Shown piece by piece: positions 1 to 10,036 of a stretch of 64,000 bases of DNA. A program made the position numbers and the translations under genes. Numbering within the stretch: the stretch's first letter is position 1; every line of letters begins with the position of its first letter. This DNA comes from Cotesia glomerata (Eukaryota; Arthropoda; Insecta; Hymenoptera; Braconidae). The stretch lies in contig NC_058166.1 of NCBI RefSeq assembly GCF_020080835.1, positions 15,091,043-15,155,042 of the forward strand, in the 5' to 3' direction. The notes beneath the pieces were generated by a model. It was given only the letters and a program-made list of their open reading frames with translations. It was not told the DNA's origin and searched no databases.

Positions 1-529
1 AGAAGGGATAAGGGTGAAAAGGAGGCTTCATCAATCACTCCTTCAGTCCGGATCCATTATCAACGTCGTTTCCGCATGTCCAGGGGTGGACGACCCAGTA
101 CATTGCGCCCCTTATTCCTATCGAGTTGTCTTTTTTCTGCTGACACTCGATACTATGATTGTAAGAGACTTCTACTTCTACTTCAATACATCATTTTAAC
201 AAAATATTGTTCTTTGATTTTAAGAAAAATTGTTTTTTTAAATAATAATAAGAATCAAAAACAGTAAATATGAATTTTGAGGGGACGGAAGAAATAAGGA
301 GTTTCCTTGACAATAAAGAGATTATTTTTAAAGTAGATAGACTTAATTTTTATTGTCAATAACTAGCTACAATATTTAAAAATTTGAATGAATTAAGTAT
401 CTAATATTCGGCAAATAAAATTACATTAAAAATTAGTTGATAAATATTATTGTTAATCAAAATAAAAGGACTGGTGAATTTTTATATTTAATCTATCGTA
501 ATTAATTACATTATTAAATCTATTTTTAT
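1..529. other. AT-rich DNA, nothing recognised
   Basis: The first 200 bases have a more balanced composition, with open frames of about 60 codons on the plus strand that show no family resemblance and no start context. From 200 on, the sequence is A/T homopolymer runs. No splice-flanked exon, RNA gene or inverted-repeat terminus was seen. The left part could be the tail of something outside the window. Confidence 0.5.
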
Positions 530-858
530 TTAACATAAAGAGTGATTGAACTTTTTTGAAACTAATTACAATAATTTTTTTCTAAAGTTCTTGATAGTAA
601 AATTATGGTAAAAATAAAAAAATTTTAAATAACTTTATTTCTAAAGAAATGAAAATTTTTCTCACAGTAACTTTGTTGTTGAAAAATTTTTTCTTGATTT
701 GGAAAATTTTAGATAGACAATTTGAAAATTTTCATCCAAAATTGCTTTTTCTTACATATAGAAAACTTTTTTCAAAACAAAAATTACGGTGAAAAAAAAT
801 TTTATTTTTTCAGCTAAGAAATAAAATTGTTTAAAATTTTAAATAAATTAATTTCTTA
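530..858. repeat. dispersed AT-rich repeat block next to a Helitron
   Basis: This block resembles 17160-17464: both share a gene-free string with phrases such as TTTTCATCCAAAATTG and AAGAAATAAAATT, and end in TTTTAAATAAATTAATTT. In both places a satellite Helitron follows in the same orientation, directly here and about 100 bases later at 17.5 kb. The block may be an older element into which the Helitrons went, or DNA co-duplicated with them. No coding potential was seen. Confidence 0.55.
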
Positions 859-1902
859 CTAGCAACCTTGCAGTCACCATGTGACTGCCGTAACTTGTGA
901 AATATAAATAAATAAAATTTTGCTTTATTAAATAATTACTTTTGTTAAATTGCACTGTACTTTCTTGAATATTGACGTTTTTAAAGATATAAGCTCATCC
1001 CGATGTTACACTCATCAAGACCTTTCATTTAAATACCCACATGGCAATTTTTATATATTTCATATATATGGTATTTGTGAAATATATAAATATATAAAAT
1101 ATATGAAAAATTGATGTGGGTACTCAAATGAAAGGTCTCGATGCGCGTAACATCAGAATGAGCTTATATCTTTTAAAATGTCAATATTTCACAAGATACA
1201 AGGTCTTTTCTTCATTATTGACTTTTTTAAAGATATAAGCTCATCCCGATGTTACACTCATCAAGAGCTTTCATTTGAGTATCCACATGCATTTTGATAT
1301 ATTTTTCATATATACATATATATATAATATATATAAATATATGAAAAATTGATGTGGGTATTCAAATGAAAGGTCTTGATGAGTGTAACATCGGAATGAA
1401 CTTATATCTTTAAAAATGTCAATATTTCACAAGATACAAGGTCAATTCTTAATTATTGACCTTTTTAAAGATATAAGCTCATCCCGATATTACACTCATC
1501 AAGACCTTTCATTTAAGTACCCACATTGCAATTTTTATATATTTTATATACATGGTATTTGTGAAATATATAAATATATAAAATATATAAAAAATTGATG
1601 TGGGTACTCAAATGAAAGGTCTCGATGAGTGTAACACCAGAATGAGATTATATCTTTAAAAATGTCAATATTTCACAAGTTACAAAGTCATTTCTTAATC
1701 ATGCATCTAGAAATAGAGTATTTTCGAATGCAGCCTAAATACTTATAATAAATTGACTATCGGTCAGAATGATATGAAACCTTGAAAAGACACAAATTCA
1801 AATCAAGACCTTTGCAATGACACTAAATTTCACTAAAAAAACCGATTTTATTATATGACTATCCTGGACACAAAATTTTTCTTATTCACTTAATAATATA
1901 GA
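859..1902 (-). mobile_element. non-autonomous Helitron with three palindromic satellite units
   Basis: On the minus strand the element starts TCTATATTATTAA (1902) and ends with the hairpin GCAGTCACATGGTGACTGC, then AAGGTTG and the terminal CTAG (859), followed by T. This is the classic Helitron end structure: 5' TC, and a short hairpin about 7-12 nt before CTRR. The base before the 5' TC is G rather than the usual A. Three units of about 225 bp fill the middle (about 965-1190, 1216-1430, 1455-1675). Each is an imperfect palindrome whose arms carry GATATAAGCTCATCCCGATG and its complement around a TATATA centre. No Rep/helicase coding is present, so mobility would need a helper. Confidence 0.85.
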
Positions 1903-3154
1903 CGATAATTATATAGTTCACATTTTACTACTGTAAGCAATTTTTTTTTGAATCTCAATGATGTTTTATTCAATGATCTCGTGCAGTGATTTATTTATGT
2001 AATTATCTATAGAAGAGAAATTATTTTTATAATTATATATAATTATCTATTATAATTAGTAACTATATAATTATATAATTTATAATTATATATTATATAC
2101 GATAAATAATATAGATTACATAATTTCTCATTTTTTTTTCAAAATAAATTTTTTCTTTATTAAGTTTATTGAGTGATATAGCAGACCTTAATATATTATA
2201 AATATTACAATTATCTATTGAAAATTTATAATTATAATAATAGATGAAATTTTTAGAAATTCAAACTTTATTCGGATATTTCATTGATCTGAAAAAGTTT
2301 CTTCACAAATTTTTAATACACTATGATAAATTATGTTTTTACAAAAGCACAAGTAACCCTTTCCCTTTCGTTTCCACTCTCTAACAATTTTAATATTAAT
2401 TATCATTAGTTTCAAACATACGCTCTTAACAGTACCCCTCAATAAATAATGGTATTATAGATCTTTATTTGATAATAACACGTGCCACTCTGTCATATTG
2501 CAGCTGTTATTGATTTTTTGGTATTTTCCATTTACCAAAACTGATTTCGAGCATTTTCCTAAAATAAATTAAGGGTGGTTGGGATTCTTGAGTTCAACGA
2601 ACTCTTAACGTACAGCCGGCCTTTCGAAATTTCCAATTCATTTTCTTCCTTTCATGCATTCGTAAATTATTGAGGAGAACTTATGAGGGGAGTAATGGTA
2701 TCTTGTTGTGAACTTTAACAAATGTTATCATTATCACAATATATAATCTCAGAAATTGGGTAGTCAAAAAGCATTACATGAAAAATTCATTTATTTAGTT
2801 AATACGTAATTAAAATTACCGAAAAACTCAGTTGAGTGTTAAAATGGGGAGTAAAAATATTGATGTTTATTTTTTCAGTTACGAAAATTTAATATCAAGA
2901 GAACGGAAATTACTATTGATCTGTCCGATTTTCTGAGTGTTGACTTAGCAGATGTCGGCGTTTTGGAGATCTCAGAAAACTTACCTAACTATTTTTAGGG
3001 TGGCTTCTATGCGCACGCGTATTTGTATAATTTATGTTCAAATTACGCCGAAACTAATAGTAAACATATTTAGATTATTGTTTATTCACAATTTATAAAT
3101 TCTGAAATACTTAAGTAGCGTTTTAACACGGAAAGAAGAAAAATAGAAAAATTA
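1903..3154. other. AT-rich DNA, nothing recognised
   Basis: Low-complexity TATAATTATA runs (2020-2110) give way to ordinary AT-rich sequence with a slightly GC-richer patch near 2570-2680. No inverted repeat, tRNA-like box, splice-flanked exon or match to the other repeats in the window was noticed. Confidence 0.5.
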
Positions 3155-3641
3155 TACATTAAATAATATAATTGAGGAGGATGGTTTTACTTGTATCACT
3201 GTAGAGTATTTTACAAGGGAGGGTGGGGAATTATTGTCTCTCCACTTTTTTCTCCGCATTATAATCTCTCAACCCCGTCATTATAACTCTCAACCACTTT
3301 TTCGTCCCCACCCCCCTGCATGTCGGGATTTTTTCTTTCATGCCCGACACACATGTGCTGCGACTGTGGCCGACTTGCGCGTTATAATCAGTACCTGCAT
3401 TTGCATTACGGTCTTAAATAGTATGGAGGTACTTCTATAATGACATTTTACCTCCATAACTATACGGGAAAACCACAGAAAACCCGACCGGTACAGAGGC
3501 TGGCAATGAAACGCACATATTCTTAGTTTATAATCATTGAAAAATATTGGTGCGCGCCGGAATCGAACCCTGGTCCCACTCTTTCGAAATTCAAGTACCG
3601 AGCCGATTAGGCTATTGCCAACCTTTTTACATTAAATAATA
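3155..3641 (-). mobile_element. tRNA-headed SINE, complete, with 14-bp target duplication
   Basis: The body is 3169-3627, flanked by the identical 14-mer TACATTAAATAATA at 3155-3168 and 3628-3641. The minus strand begins with a tRNA-like head (3627 to about 3545) holding an intact pol III B box, GGTTCGATTCC. The body follows, with GGGTTTTCTGTGG and GCGCAAGTCGGCC, and ends in TACAAGTAAAACC. A near-identical copy lies at 23497-23950, and related bodies lie at 41944-42469 and 49472-50058. The plus-strand frame of 68 codons inside it recurs in the second copy only because the DNA is repeated; it is not a gene. Confidence 0.9.
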
Positions 3642-3789
3642 TTTTTTAATTTTTTCTAAGCTTCGCCAAATAAATTTATCTCTGTCCAATTTTTCGAGCC
3701 AAAACTTCAGAATTAAAAAATTTATAATTTTATTTATTTATTTACATAAAGTAAATTTAGTTTTAGTTTTAGGTGAAAAAAGAAAATAA

Positions 3790-4625
3790 AAATTAGTAAA
3801 ACGGTTGACCCTAAAGGCCATCCCTGTAACTTCCCGCTAATTCCGTTAATACCTGGCCGCTTTTTTTGAGCTCTTTGAGCTCAAAAATACAATCTGTGTG
3901 TTGTTTTGAGCTCTCCGAGCTCAAAAAGATACCTTTTCTATGCTTTTGAGCTCTTTGAGCTCAAAAGTCTGATAGAAGTTTCATAGAACACTATTTTTTT
4001 CAAACCGCAATAACTTTTGAATGAATAAACCGATTTTTACGTGGTTGGCGGCATTCTACGCAGTTTATTAAGCCTCATAAAGATTTTTTTAGTTTCAAGT
4101 GGTCAAACGAGAAATTTCGGAGTAACTCCGAAAAAATACTTTTTTCGGTTTTCTTTCCTGCACGATATCTCTCGAACGAATCAACCGATTTTGACCGGAT
4201 TAACGGCAATCGACGTGGTTTTTCAAGGTAAAAAGCTGATTAGTTTTTGGAGTTGATCGATAAAGCCGTTTAAAAGTTATCCCAAAAAAACCACTTATGA
4301 AAAAGTTTTTTTTTAGATTCCTCCAAATTTCTCGAAATCTATCAGTTCGAATCGGTTCAAATTAACAAGAAATCTAAGTTTGGTGAAACCCTTTCGAATG
4401 GCACCAACCGCGATGAAATCGGTTCAACCGTTCAAAAGTAATAAGTGGTTTACATACTCACACACATACATACAGACATAGTGACACCCTCGCGGGAATA
4501 GTCAGGAAAGCTTCCTAGGACCTCAAAACGTCGAGATCTGACGAAAACTCGATTTTCGAAAAACGGGGTAAAATCAATAACTTCCCGATTTTTCGAATAT
4601 CTTCGATTTTCTTAGCGGGAAGTTA
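3790..4625 (+). mobile_element. AACTTCCCGCTAA-family element, copy 1
   Basis: The copy begins near AAACGGTTGACC, has CAACTTCCCGCTAA about 40 bases in, and closes with TTAGCGGGAAGTTA, so the ends carry an inverted AACTTCCCGCTAA. Inside are three palindromes of the type TTTTTGAGCTC...GAGCTCAAAA. After them come at least two degenerate copies of one module, seen as GAATGAATAAACCGATTTT and CGAACGAATCAACCGATTTT, each followed by a TCGACG(C/T)(A/G)GTTTTT phrase. The AC tract is almost absent here (about 4440-4475), unlike other copies. Short frames such as 4041-4256 are not conserved as protein. The superfamily is unknown. Confidence 0.8.
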
Positions 4626-4754
4626 GAAATAAAAAATAAAAATAAAAAAGCATTAACATTTCGTTGGAAATTTAAATTAAATTAAATTAAATCAATTTCA
4701 TTTACTTTATAAGTTCAAATTTTTAGCATTATAGAAAAATATCTCTTAGTAATT

Positions 4755-4990
4755 CGCGTTACTAAAACCATAAGGGCGTATCTCAAAATATACGCCCTTA
4801 TGGTTCTGCAGAACCATAAGGACGTATAAAAAAAATTTTTTTTGCTCCAATCAATGAAAAAATGTTGAAAACATTAACATCTATGGAAAAAACGAAAAAA
4901 AAATTTTTTTTTGTGATACGTCCTTATGGTTTTAAGAAAACATTTTACTAAAACCATAAGGGTGTATCCTATTTTTTCGGTTTATTATTA
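4755..4990. repeat. cluster of ACCATAAGGGCGTAT palindromic words
   Basis: The word ACCATAAGGGCGTAT, or its complement, occurs five times in alternating orientation (near 4766, 4789, 4808, 4915, 4954), so the block can fold into nested hairpins. The A/T-rich arms between them (TTGAAAACATTAACATC) recur in inverted order at 7320-7492, about 2.4 kb away. The pair may be the two ends of one fold-back element now holding two other elements. Confidence 0.65.
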
Positions 4991-5108
4991 ATTATAGATC
5001 AGAGTAAGAAAAAAAATTGCAAATGTAATAGAAATATCACTCCACAACTTAATTTATGTCAACAAATATTTATTTAAGTGAAAAAACTAATAAAAATTAA
5101 GAAAAAAA

Positions 5109-5759
5109 AATTAGAAAAACGGTTGACCCTGAAGGTCATCCCTGCAACTTCCCGCTAATTCCATACTTAGGCGCTTAAAATTGCACCAATGACGTTTTTG
5201 AGCTCTTAGAGCTTAAAAATACAATTTATGGGTTATTTTGAGCTCTCCGAATTCAAAGAGATCGCTTTCCTATGCTGATAGAGATTTGATGACACTATTT
5301 TTTGAATTTTTAAACCTCAATAACTTTTGAATGAATAAACCGATTTTCACGCGGTTGCCAGGATTCGACGCAGTTTTTCAAGCCTCACAAAGAATCTCAA
5401 ATTTTGAATTGATCGCGCTAGGAATTTCGGAGTTATTAAAATTTTTCGGTTTTCTTTCGTTCACGATATCTCTCGAACGAATCAACCGATTTTGACCGGA
5501 CTGGTGGTGATCGACGTGGTTTTTTGAGGTTGAGAGCTGATTAGTTTTTGGAATTGAACCATTAAGCCGTTTAAAAGTTATTCCAAAAAAACCACATTTG
5601 AAAAAATTTTTTTTTCAGTTTTTTGAAGATTTCTCAAAATCTATTGATCTGAATCGGTCCAAATAGTTTTCAAAATCTAAGTTTGGTCAAGCCCTTTCGA
5701 ATGGCACTAACTGTGATAAAATCGGTCAAGCCGTTCAAAAGTTATAAGCGGTTCACATA

Positions 5760-5855
<96 letters not shown>

Positions 5856-6005
5856 GACACCGTGACAACCTCGCGGGGATAGTCAGGGAAGCTTCCTGTG
5901 ACCTTCAAACGTCGAGATCTGATGAAAACTCGATTTTTGAAAAACGGGATGAAAACAATAACTTCCCGATTTTTGAAAATCTTCGATTTTCTTAGCGGAA
6001 AGTTA
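5109..6005 (+). mobile_element. AACTTCCCGCTAA-family element, copy 2
   Basis: The organisation matches copy 1: AACTTCCCGCTAA near the left end, GAGCTC words, the AACCGATTTT modules, then CATACTTTCACAC, a very long AC run, CAGACACCGTGACAACCTCGC and a closing TTAGCGGAAAGTTA with one base changed from the consensus. The frames 5683-5865 (+) and 5753-6046 (-) are HT/CV dipeptide translations of the microsatellite, not proteins. Confidence 0.8.
5764..5851. repeat. (AC)n microsatellite
   Basis: An uninterrupted AC/GT dinucleotide run of about 85-90 bases sits at a fixed place in an AACTTCCCGCTAA-family element. The same place holds runs of widely different length in the copies at 9080, 39665, 48035 and 56453. 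Confidence 0.97.
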
Positions 6006-6145
6006 ATAAATTCATAACAACTTGAGAACAATCGGTATGTCTTCAAGTTAATAAAATTAGCCTCAAAATTTTTCTAAATTGATTTTTTTTTTACTTCAGA
6101 TCTATTTACAATTAACAAAAGAGTTTTGTAAGCCATTTAGAACTG

Positions 6146-6968
6146 CACAGAAAAAAAAGTCATCTTGAGTCAAGTAATATTTACTTGATCCAAGTATATT
6201 CAACTGAAGATAAAATATATTCTTGAGTTAAGTAAATTTTTTTCTTGTATTGGTCAATCTTGGTTTAAGCAAATATTCCCTAGTTCCAACAGGCTTACCA
6301 ACTTCAGTGAAGAAAAAAACCTCTTAATCCAAATAAATCATTCTCTTGGTTTTTGAACTTGCTTGATGTACACACGGGCGCATCGAGGCCCGAGTAGGAC
6401 AGCAGCCGCGCGGAAACCCATTTTCAACATTAAATAAAAATTATTGTTTATGGAGCTAGAGTTCCGGGAGTCGACTTTTTTTCAGAAATTTCCTCCTCTT
6501 TAAGGATCTTTTTTCTGATTGTCGATATCACTTATAGTTATTGAGTTATTAACGCAACAAATTTCTAACCGTGTACTTTGTATAAGTCGAGCAAATACTT
6601 GTATATACATATATTTTTGTCACTACACACTTAACTGTAAAGCAGTAATATAATGGGAAATTAGCACGTTAAAAATTAATCAAAAATGTCTAATTAAATG
6701 AATACAAAAAATAAAAATCATGCATAAGGTTATTTTTTTAAATTTAATTCTTTATTAAAAAAATTTCGGTTTAGTTCCAAAAAATCACGTCGCCAACGTT
6801 GGCGCTACTTTCTCAAACCAAGAGAAAGATTTACTTGGGATAAGTATATATATGACATTATTAGTTTAAGAATAAATTTTTTCAACTAAGATAGCAGAAT
6901 ATCTTGAAACAAGAAGTAAATTTTGAAGAAAATGATTTTCTTGAGTCAAGATGACTTTTTTTTCTGTG
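6146..6968. mobile_element. MITE with CACAGAAAA inverted ends
   Basis: The left end is CACAGAAAAAAAAGTCATCT and the right end is its complement, with similarity continuing about 30 bases (TTGAGTCAAG). TG lies just outside both ends. The interior has repeated TTGANNCAAG and AAGTAAAT phrases and a GC-richer patch at 6365-6420. No transposase is encoded. The termini resemble the CACGGAAA/CACTGA groups elsewhere in the window. Confidence 0.75.
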
Positions 6969-7319
6969 TGTAATTTTGAAAAAGTCATTCAAAAAGAACT
7001 TTGTTTTTGAGAATTGTTATGATTCTTCAATACCAATATCTTGAAGCAAGTTTGATGACCTAAATCATTTTTGTACATCAGGTACTGTCCCAAAAAATAT
7101 CATCGGTATTATCAAAGTTTAATTTTCACCCATGGTCATAGCTTATAAATTTTTTTGTCATTATCTAGTTACGTTAAAAAAAAAATTAAAAAAATTTTTT
7201 TTTTATTTTTATAATCTTAGACACAGATGATCCTGACGATGGAGATAACATTGGACTAATACCTTGATGAATTTATTTTTCCTTAATTTTTATTAGTTTA
7301 TTTATAATTGATAATAAAC
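6969..7319. other. AT-rich spacer, nothing recognised
   Basis: The sequence is homopolymer-rich, with no gene or element boundary recognised. The last 100 bases (TTTATTATCAATTAT-like) partly mirror DNA near 4975-5100, consistent with the inverted pair 4755-4990 / 7320-7492. Confidence 0.4.
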
Positions 7320-7492
7320 GGAAAAAACAGGATACGCCCTTATGGTTTTAGAAAAATGTTTTCTTAAAACCATAAAGGCGTATCACAAAAAAAAATTTTT
7401 TTTCCGTTTTTTCCATAGATGTTAATGTTTTCAACATTTTTACATTGATTGGAGCACTAAAAATTTTTTTTATACGCCCTTATGGTTCTGCA
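7320..7492. repeat. inverted partner of the ACCATAAGG cluster
   Basis: ATACGCCCTTATGGTTTTAG, then TTAAAACCATAAAGGCGTAT, and a final ATACGCCCTTATGGTTCTGC repeat the 4755-4990 block in reverse orientation, including the stretch complementary to TTGAAAACATTAACATC. It stops at GCAGA where the left block has a GCAGAACC junction, and a short TATATA tract follows. Confidence 0.65.
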
Positions 7493-8010
7493 GAATATAT
7501 ATATATATAAACTTTTGAACCATGTGTATTTTCTGACTTAGCTCGTCGAGTTTAGTAGGAATATAGCAACATTTTTCAAAAGTTTCGTCATGAGGACCAT
7601 TGCAATAGTTAGATTTCTATGAAATCTACTAAAAAAGAAGATAATTAAACAAAATTAAGCTAGAAGAAAACGTTGCTAGAAACGGTTACTATATATGGTG
7701 TCGTGATGACAGGCGTTGATGCAAAAGTAGTATAGAAAACGAACATAAGGCGAGAAAAAAAGATGGGCCTTAACATTAACTTACAAAACTAGGGGACATG
7801 CTGATACAAACTGTTACGGGCCAGAAAAAGTCTGGAGCTAAGGACGTCGTAATGGTTGTTATTTAAGATCGCAGATTGCTATCTAGTTTATAGCTTCGAT
7901 TTATTACGCTTGTCTACAAAAAGTTCTCTAATTTCGACTATACTATTATTGAATAAACTATTCGGAACTCTACTATATACTCAAAGCAAGCTTTTCAAAA
8001 TTGTTTTCTA
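7493..8010. other. unassigned sequence
   Basis: Moderately complex AT-rich DNA. A 69-codon plus-strand frame (7856-8065) runs into the next MITE and has no recognisable domain, so it is not taken as a gene. Confidence 0.4.
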
Positions 8011-8712
8011 CACGGAAATAAAATTGAAGGAGTTTTTACTAATTTACTATTGTAATTTTTACTAAATAAAAGAGTAACGGTGGACTATACTTCTTATTTA
8101 GTAATTTTTACGATCTACTATTGTAAATTTTATCCAACAAATAAGACAAGCAAGAGTCCTAAAAAGTCGAATACTATAGAGCAAATTATACAATATGTGT
8201 TTGTGAACTTTACAATTCAACTATTGTAAAAATTCACAGTTGGTTTTTTTAAAAGAAATATTAGGGAGGGAGAGAGATAGAAGAGTGGACTAATTGGTAC
8301 CTGTACAGTAATCGAAAAAAGAAACCGACATTTTCGTGCTATCTGGGAATCGAACCCAGAACTCTGTGTTGGCAGCCAGAGACTCTCCCTCTACGCTACC
8401 TGAGGTAAACTAAGACACATATCCTTTAACATTTACATAAACTCGGAGTCTAGCGCTGTGCACGGCCATCACTCACACTAATTGAGAAACATTCCAATTC
8501 AACTATTGTAAAATTTGCTATAGTTCTATTGGAAAGATACAGAGGCAGCACTGGAAATTTTCATCTCTTACTTTTTACAATAGTAATATCGTATTTTTTC
8601 ATGAATAAATAGTATTTTTTCTTCTAAAATATTTGAAAATTAATAGTAATCAAAGTATAGTCCAGCTTTACAATAGTTGTATCGTAAATTTTCCCAGAAA
8701 TTTTTTCCCGTG
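8011..8712. mobile_element. 702-bp composite MITE carrying a tRNA-headed SINE, copy 1
   Basis: The ends are CACGGAAATAAAATTG and CCCGTG with TA outside each (8009-8010, 8713-8714). Many subterminal TTTAC(A/T)ATAGT words lie in both orientations. A minus-strand tRNA-like segment (about 8340-8405) has a perfect B box (GGTTCGATTCCCAG, T stem CTGGG/CCCAG). An inverted copy of exactly the same length lies at 21563-22264, so the SINE was already inside when the element spread or was duplicated. Confidence 0.88.
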
Positions 8713-8749
8713 TAGATTCAAGCTATTTTTTTTTTTTGGTATAAAATTG

Positions 8750-10036
8750 TAAGGGTTTAATAATAATTTATTATTATTTATTTATTTATTCTGAAATTAT
8801 TTATTTAATTTTAAATGCAGTATTTTAGTCTTGTTCACTGAAGTTTAAGGGGGTCCTCTAGTTTGATGCCTTGATTTTTAAGCATTTTTTTTGGGATTTT
8901 ATTGTAAAATCCAACTTTCAAAATTTTTAACTTCCCGCTAATAAAATTGAAAATTTTCAAAAATCGGGAAGTTATTGGTTTTACCCCGTTTTTCGAAAAT
9001 CGAGTTTTCATCAGATCTCGATGTTTTGAGGTCCTAGGAAGCTTCCCTGACTATTCCCGCGAGGGTGTCACTATGTCTGTATGTGTGTGTGTGTGTGTGT
9101 GTGTAAGTATGTAAACCTCTTATAACTTTTGAACGGTTAAACCGATTTCATCGCGGTTGGTGCCATTCGAAAGGGCTTGGGCAAACTTAGATTTTGAATA
9201 CAATTTGGACTGATTCGGACCGATGGATTTCGAAATATCTAAAAAAAAGTGTAAAAAAAAATTTTTTTGAAAGTGGTTTTTTTGGAATAACTTTCAAACG
9301 GCTTTATCGATCAACTCCAAAAACTAATCAGCTCTTTAGCTTGAAAAACCACGTCGATTGCCGTTAATCCGGTCAAAATCGGTTGATTCGCTCGAGAGAT
9401 ATCGTGCAGGAAAGAAAACCCAAAAAAGTGTTTTTTTGGAATTACTCCGAAATTTCTAGTTTGACCAATTTGAACTAAGAAATTCTTTATGAGGCTTAAG
9501 AAACTTCGTAGAATGCCGCCAACCGCATAAAAATCGGTTCATTCATTCAAAAGTTATTGCGGTTTGAAAATTCAAAAAATAGGGTTCTATGAAACTTTTA
9601 TCAGACTCAAAGAGCTCAGAAGCATAAAAAAGGTATCTTTTTGAGCTTGGAGAGCTCAAAACAACACATAGATTCTATTTTTGAGCTCAAAGAGCTCAAA
9701 AACTTCGTAGGTGCAATTTTAAGCGCCCAGGCATTAGCGGAATCAGCGGGAAGTTGCAGGGATGGCCTTTAGGGTCAACCATTTTCCTAATTTTTTTTTG
9801 ATCGTAGTCTACTCGGTGTTTGTTCTCTGGTCAAGAAATTTTTCTTTCTGTGTGTATAAATGAATAGTAAAAATTTCAAAGTTCTATCTCTTCATTGGTC
9901 TTTACGGAAAAATTCCAAAAAAATTTCTAAAAAGAGCGTCAAACCAGAGTGACCCCCTTAAACTTCAGTGAACAAGACTAAAATAATGCATTTAAATTTA
10001 AATGAATAATTTCAGAAAATTATTATTAAATCCTTT
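8750..10036. mobile_element. element with long inverted arms, interrupted by another element
   Basis: The left arm (about 8750-8870) and right arm (about 9945-10036) are inverted copies of each other. Both contain TTAGTCTTGTTCACTGAAG, then TTTAAGGGGGTC, and end outward in TTTAATAATAATTT. The interior is occupied by a minus-strand AACTTCCCGCTAA-family copy (8928-9799). Arms of about 100 bp and no coding suggest a fold-back MITE. Confidence 0.75.
8928..9799 (-). mobile_element. AACTTCCCGCTAA-family element, copy 3 (reverse)
   Basis: This is the only copy in reverse orientation: TAACTTCCCGCTAA opens it and TTAGCGGAATCAGCGGGAAG precedes the closing GGTCAACC phrase. The GT tract is short (about 9079-9104). 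The internal order of CCGTTCAAAAGTTAT, CGGTTGATTCG and GAGCTC words is the mirror image of copies 1 and 2. It is nested in the long-armed element 8750-10036. Confidence 0.8.

Noticed and set aside
965..1675. CRISPR-like array
   Set aside because: The regular repeats are palindromic satellite units of about 225 bp within a Helitron. There are no short direct repeats with unique spacers and no cas genes, and the DNA is eukaryotic in character.
3234..3440. 68-codon frame repeated nearly identically at 23548-23766
   Set aside because: It lies inside two copies of one SINE; identity stops at the SINE ends, and pol III elements of this type do not encode protein.
5683..6046. Overlapping 60- and 97-codon frames on both strands with HTHT / CVCV runs (also near 39585-39929 and 56236-56698)
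   Set aside because: They are translations of the AC microsatellite within a repeated element. Both strands are open for the same trivial reason, and no independent evidence of translation is visible.
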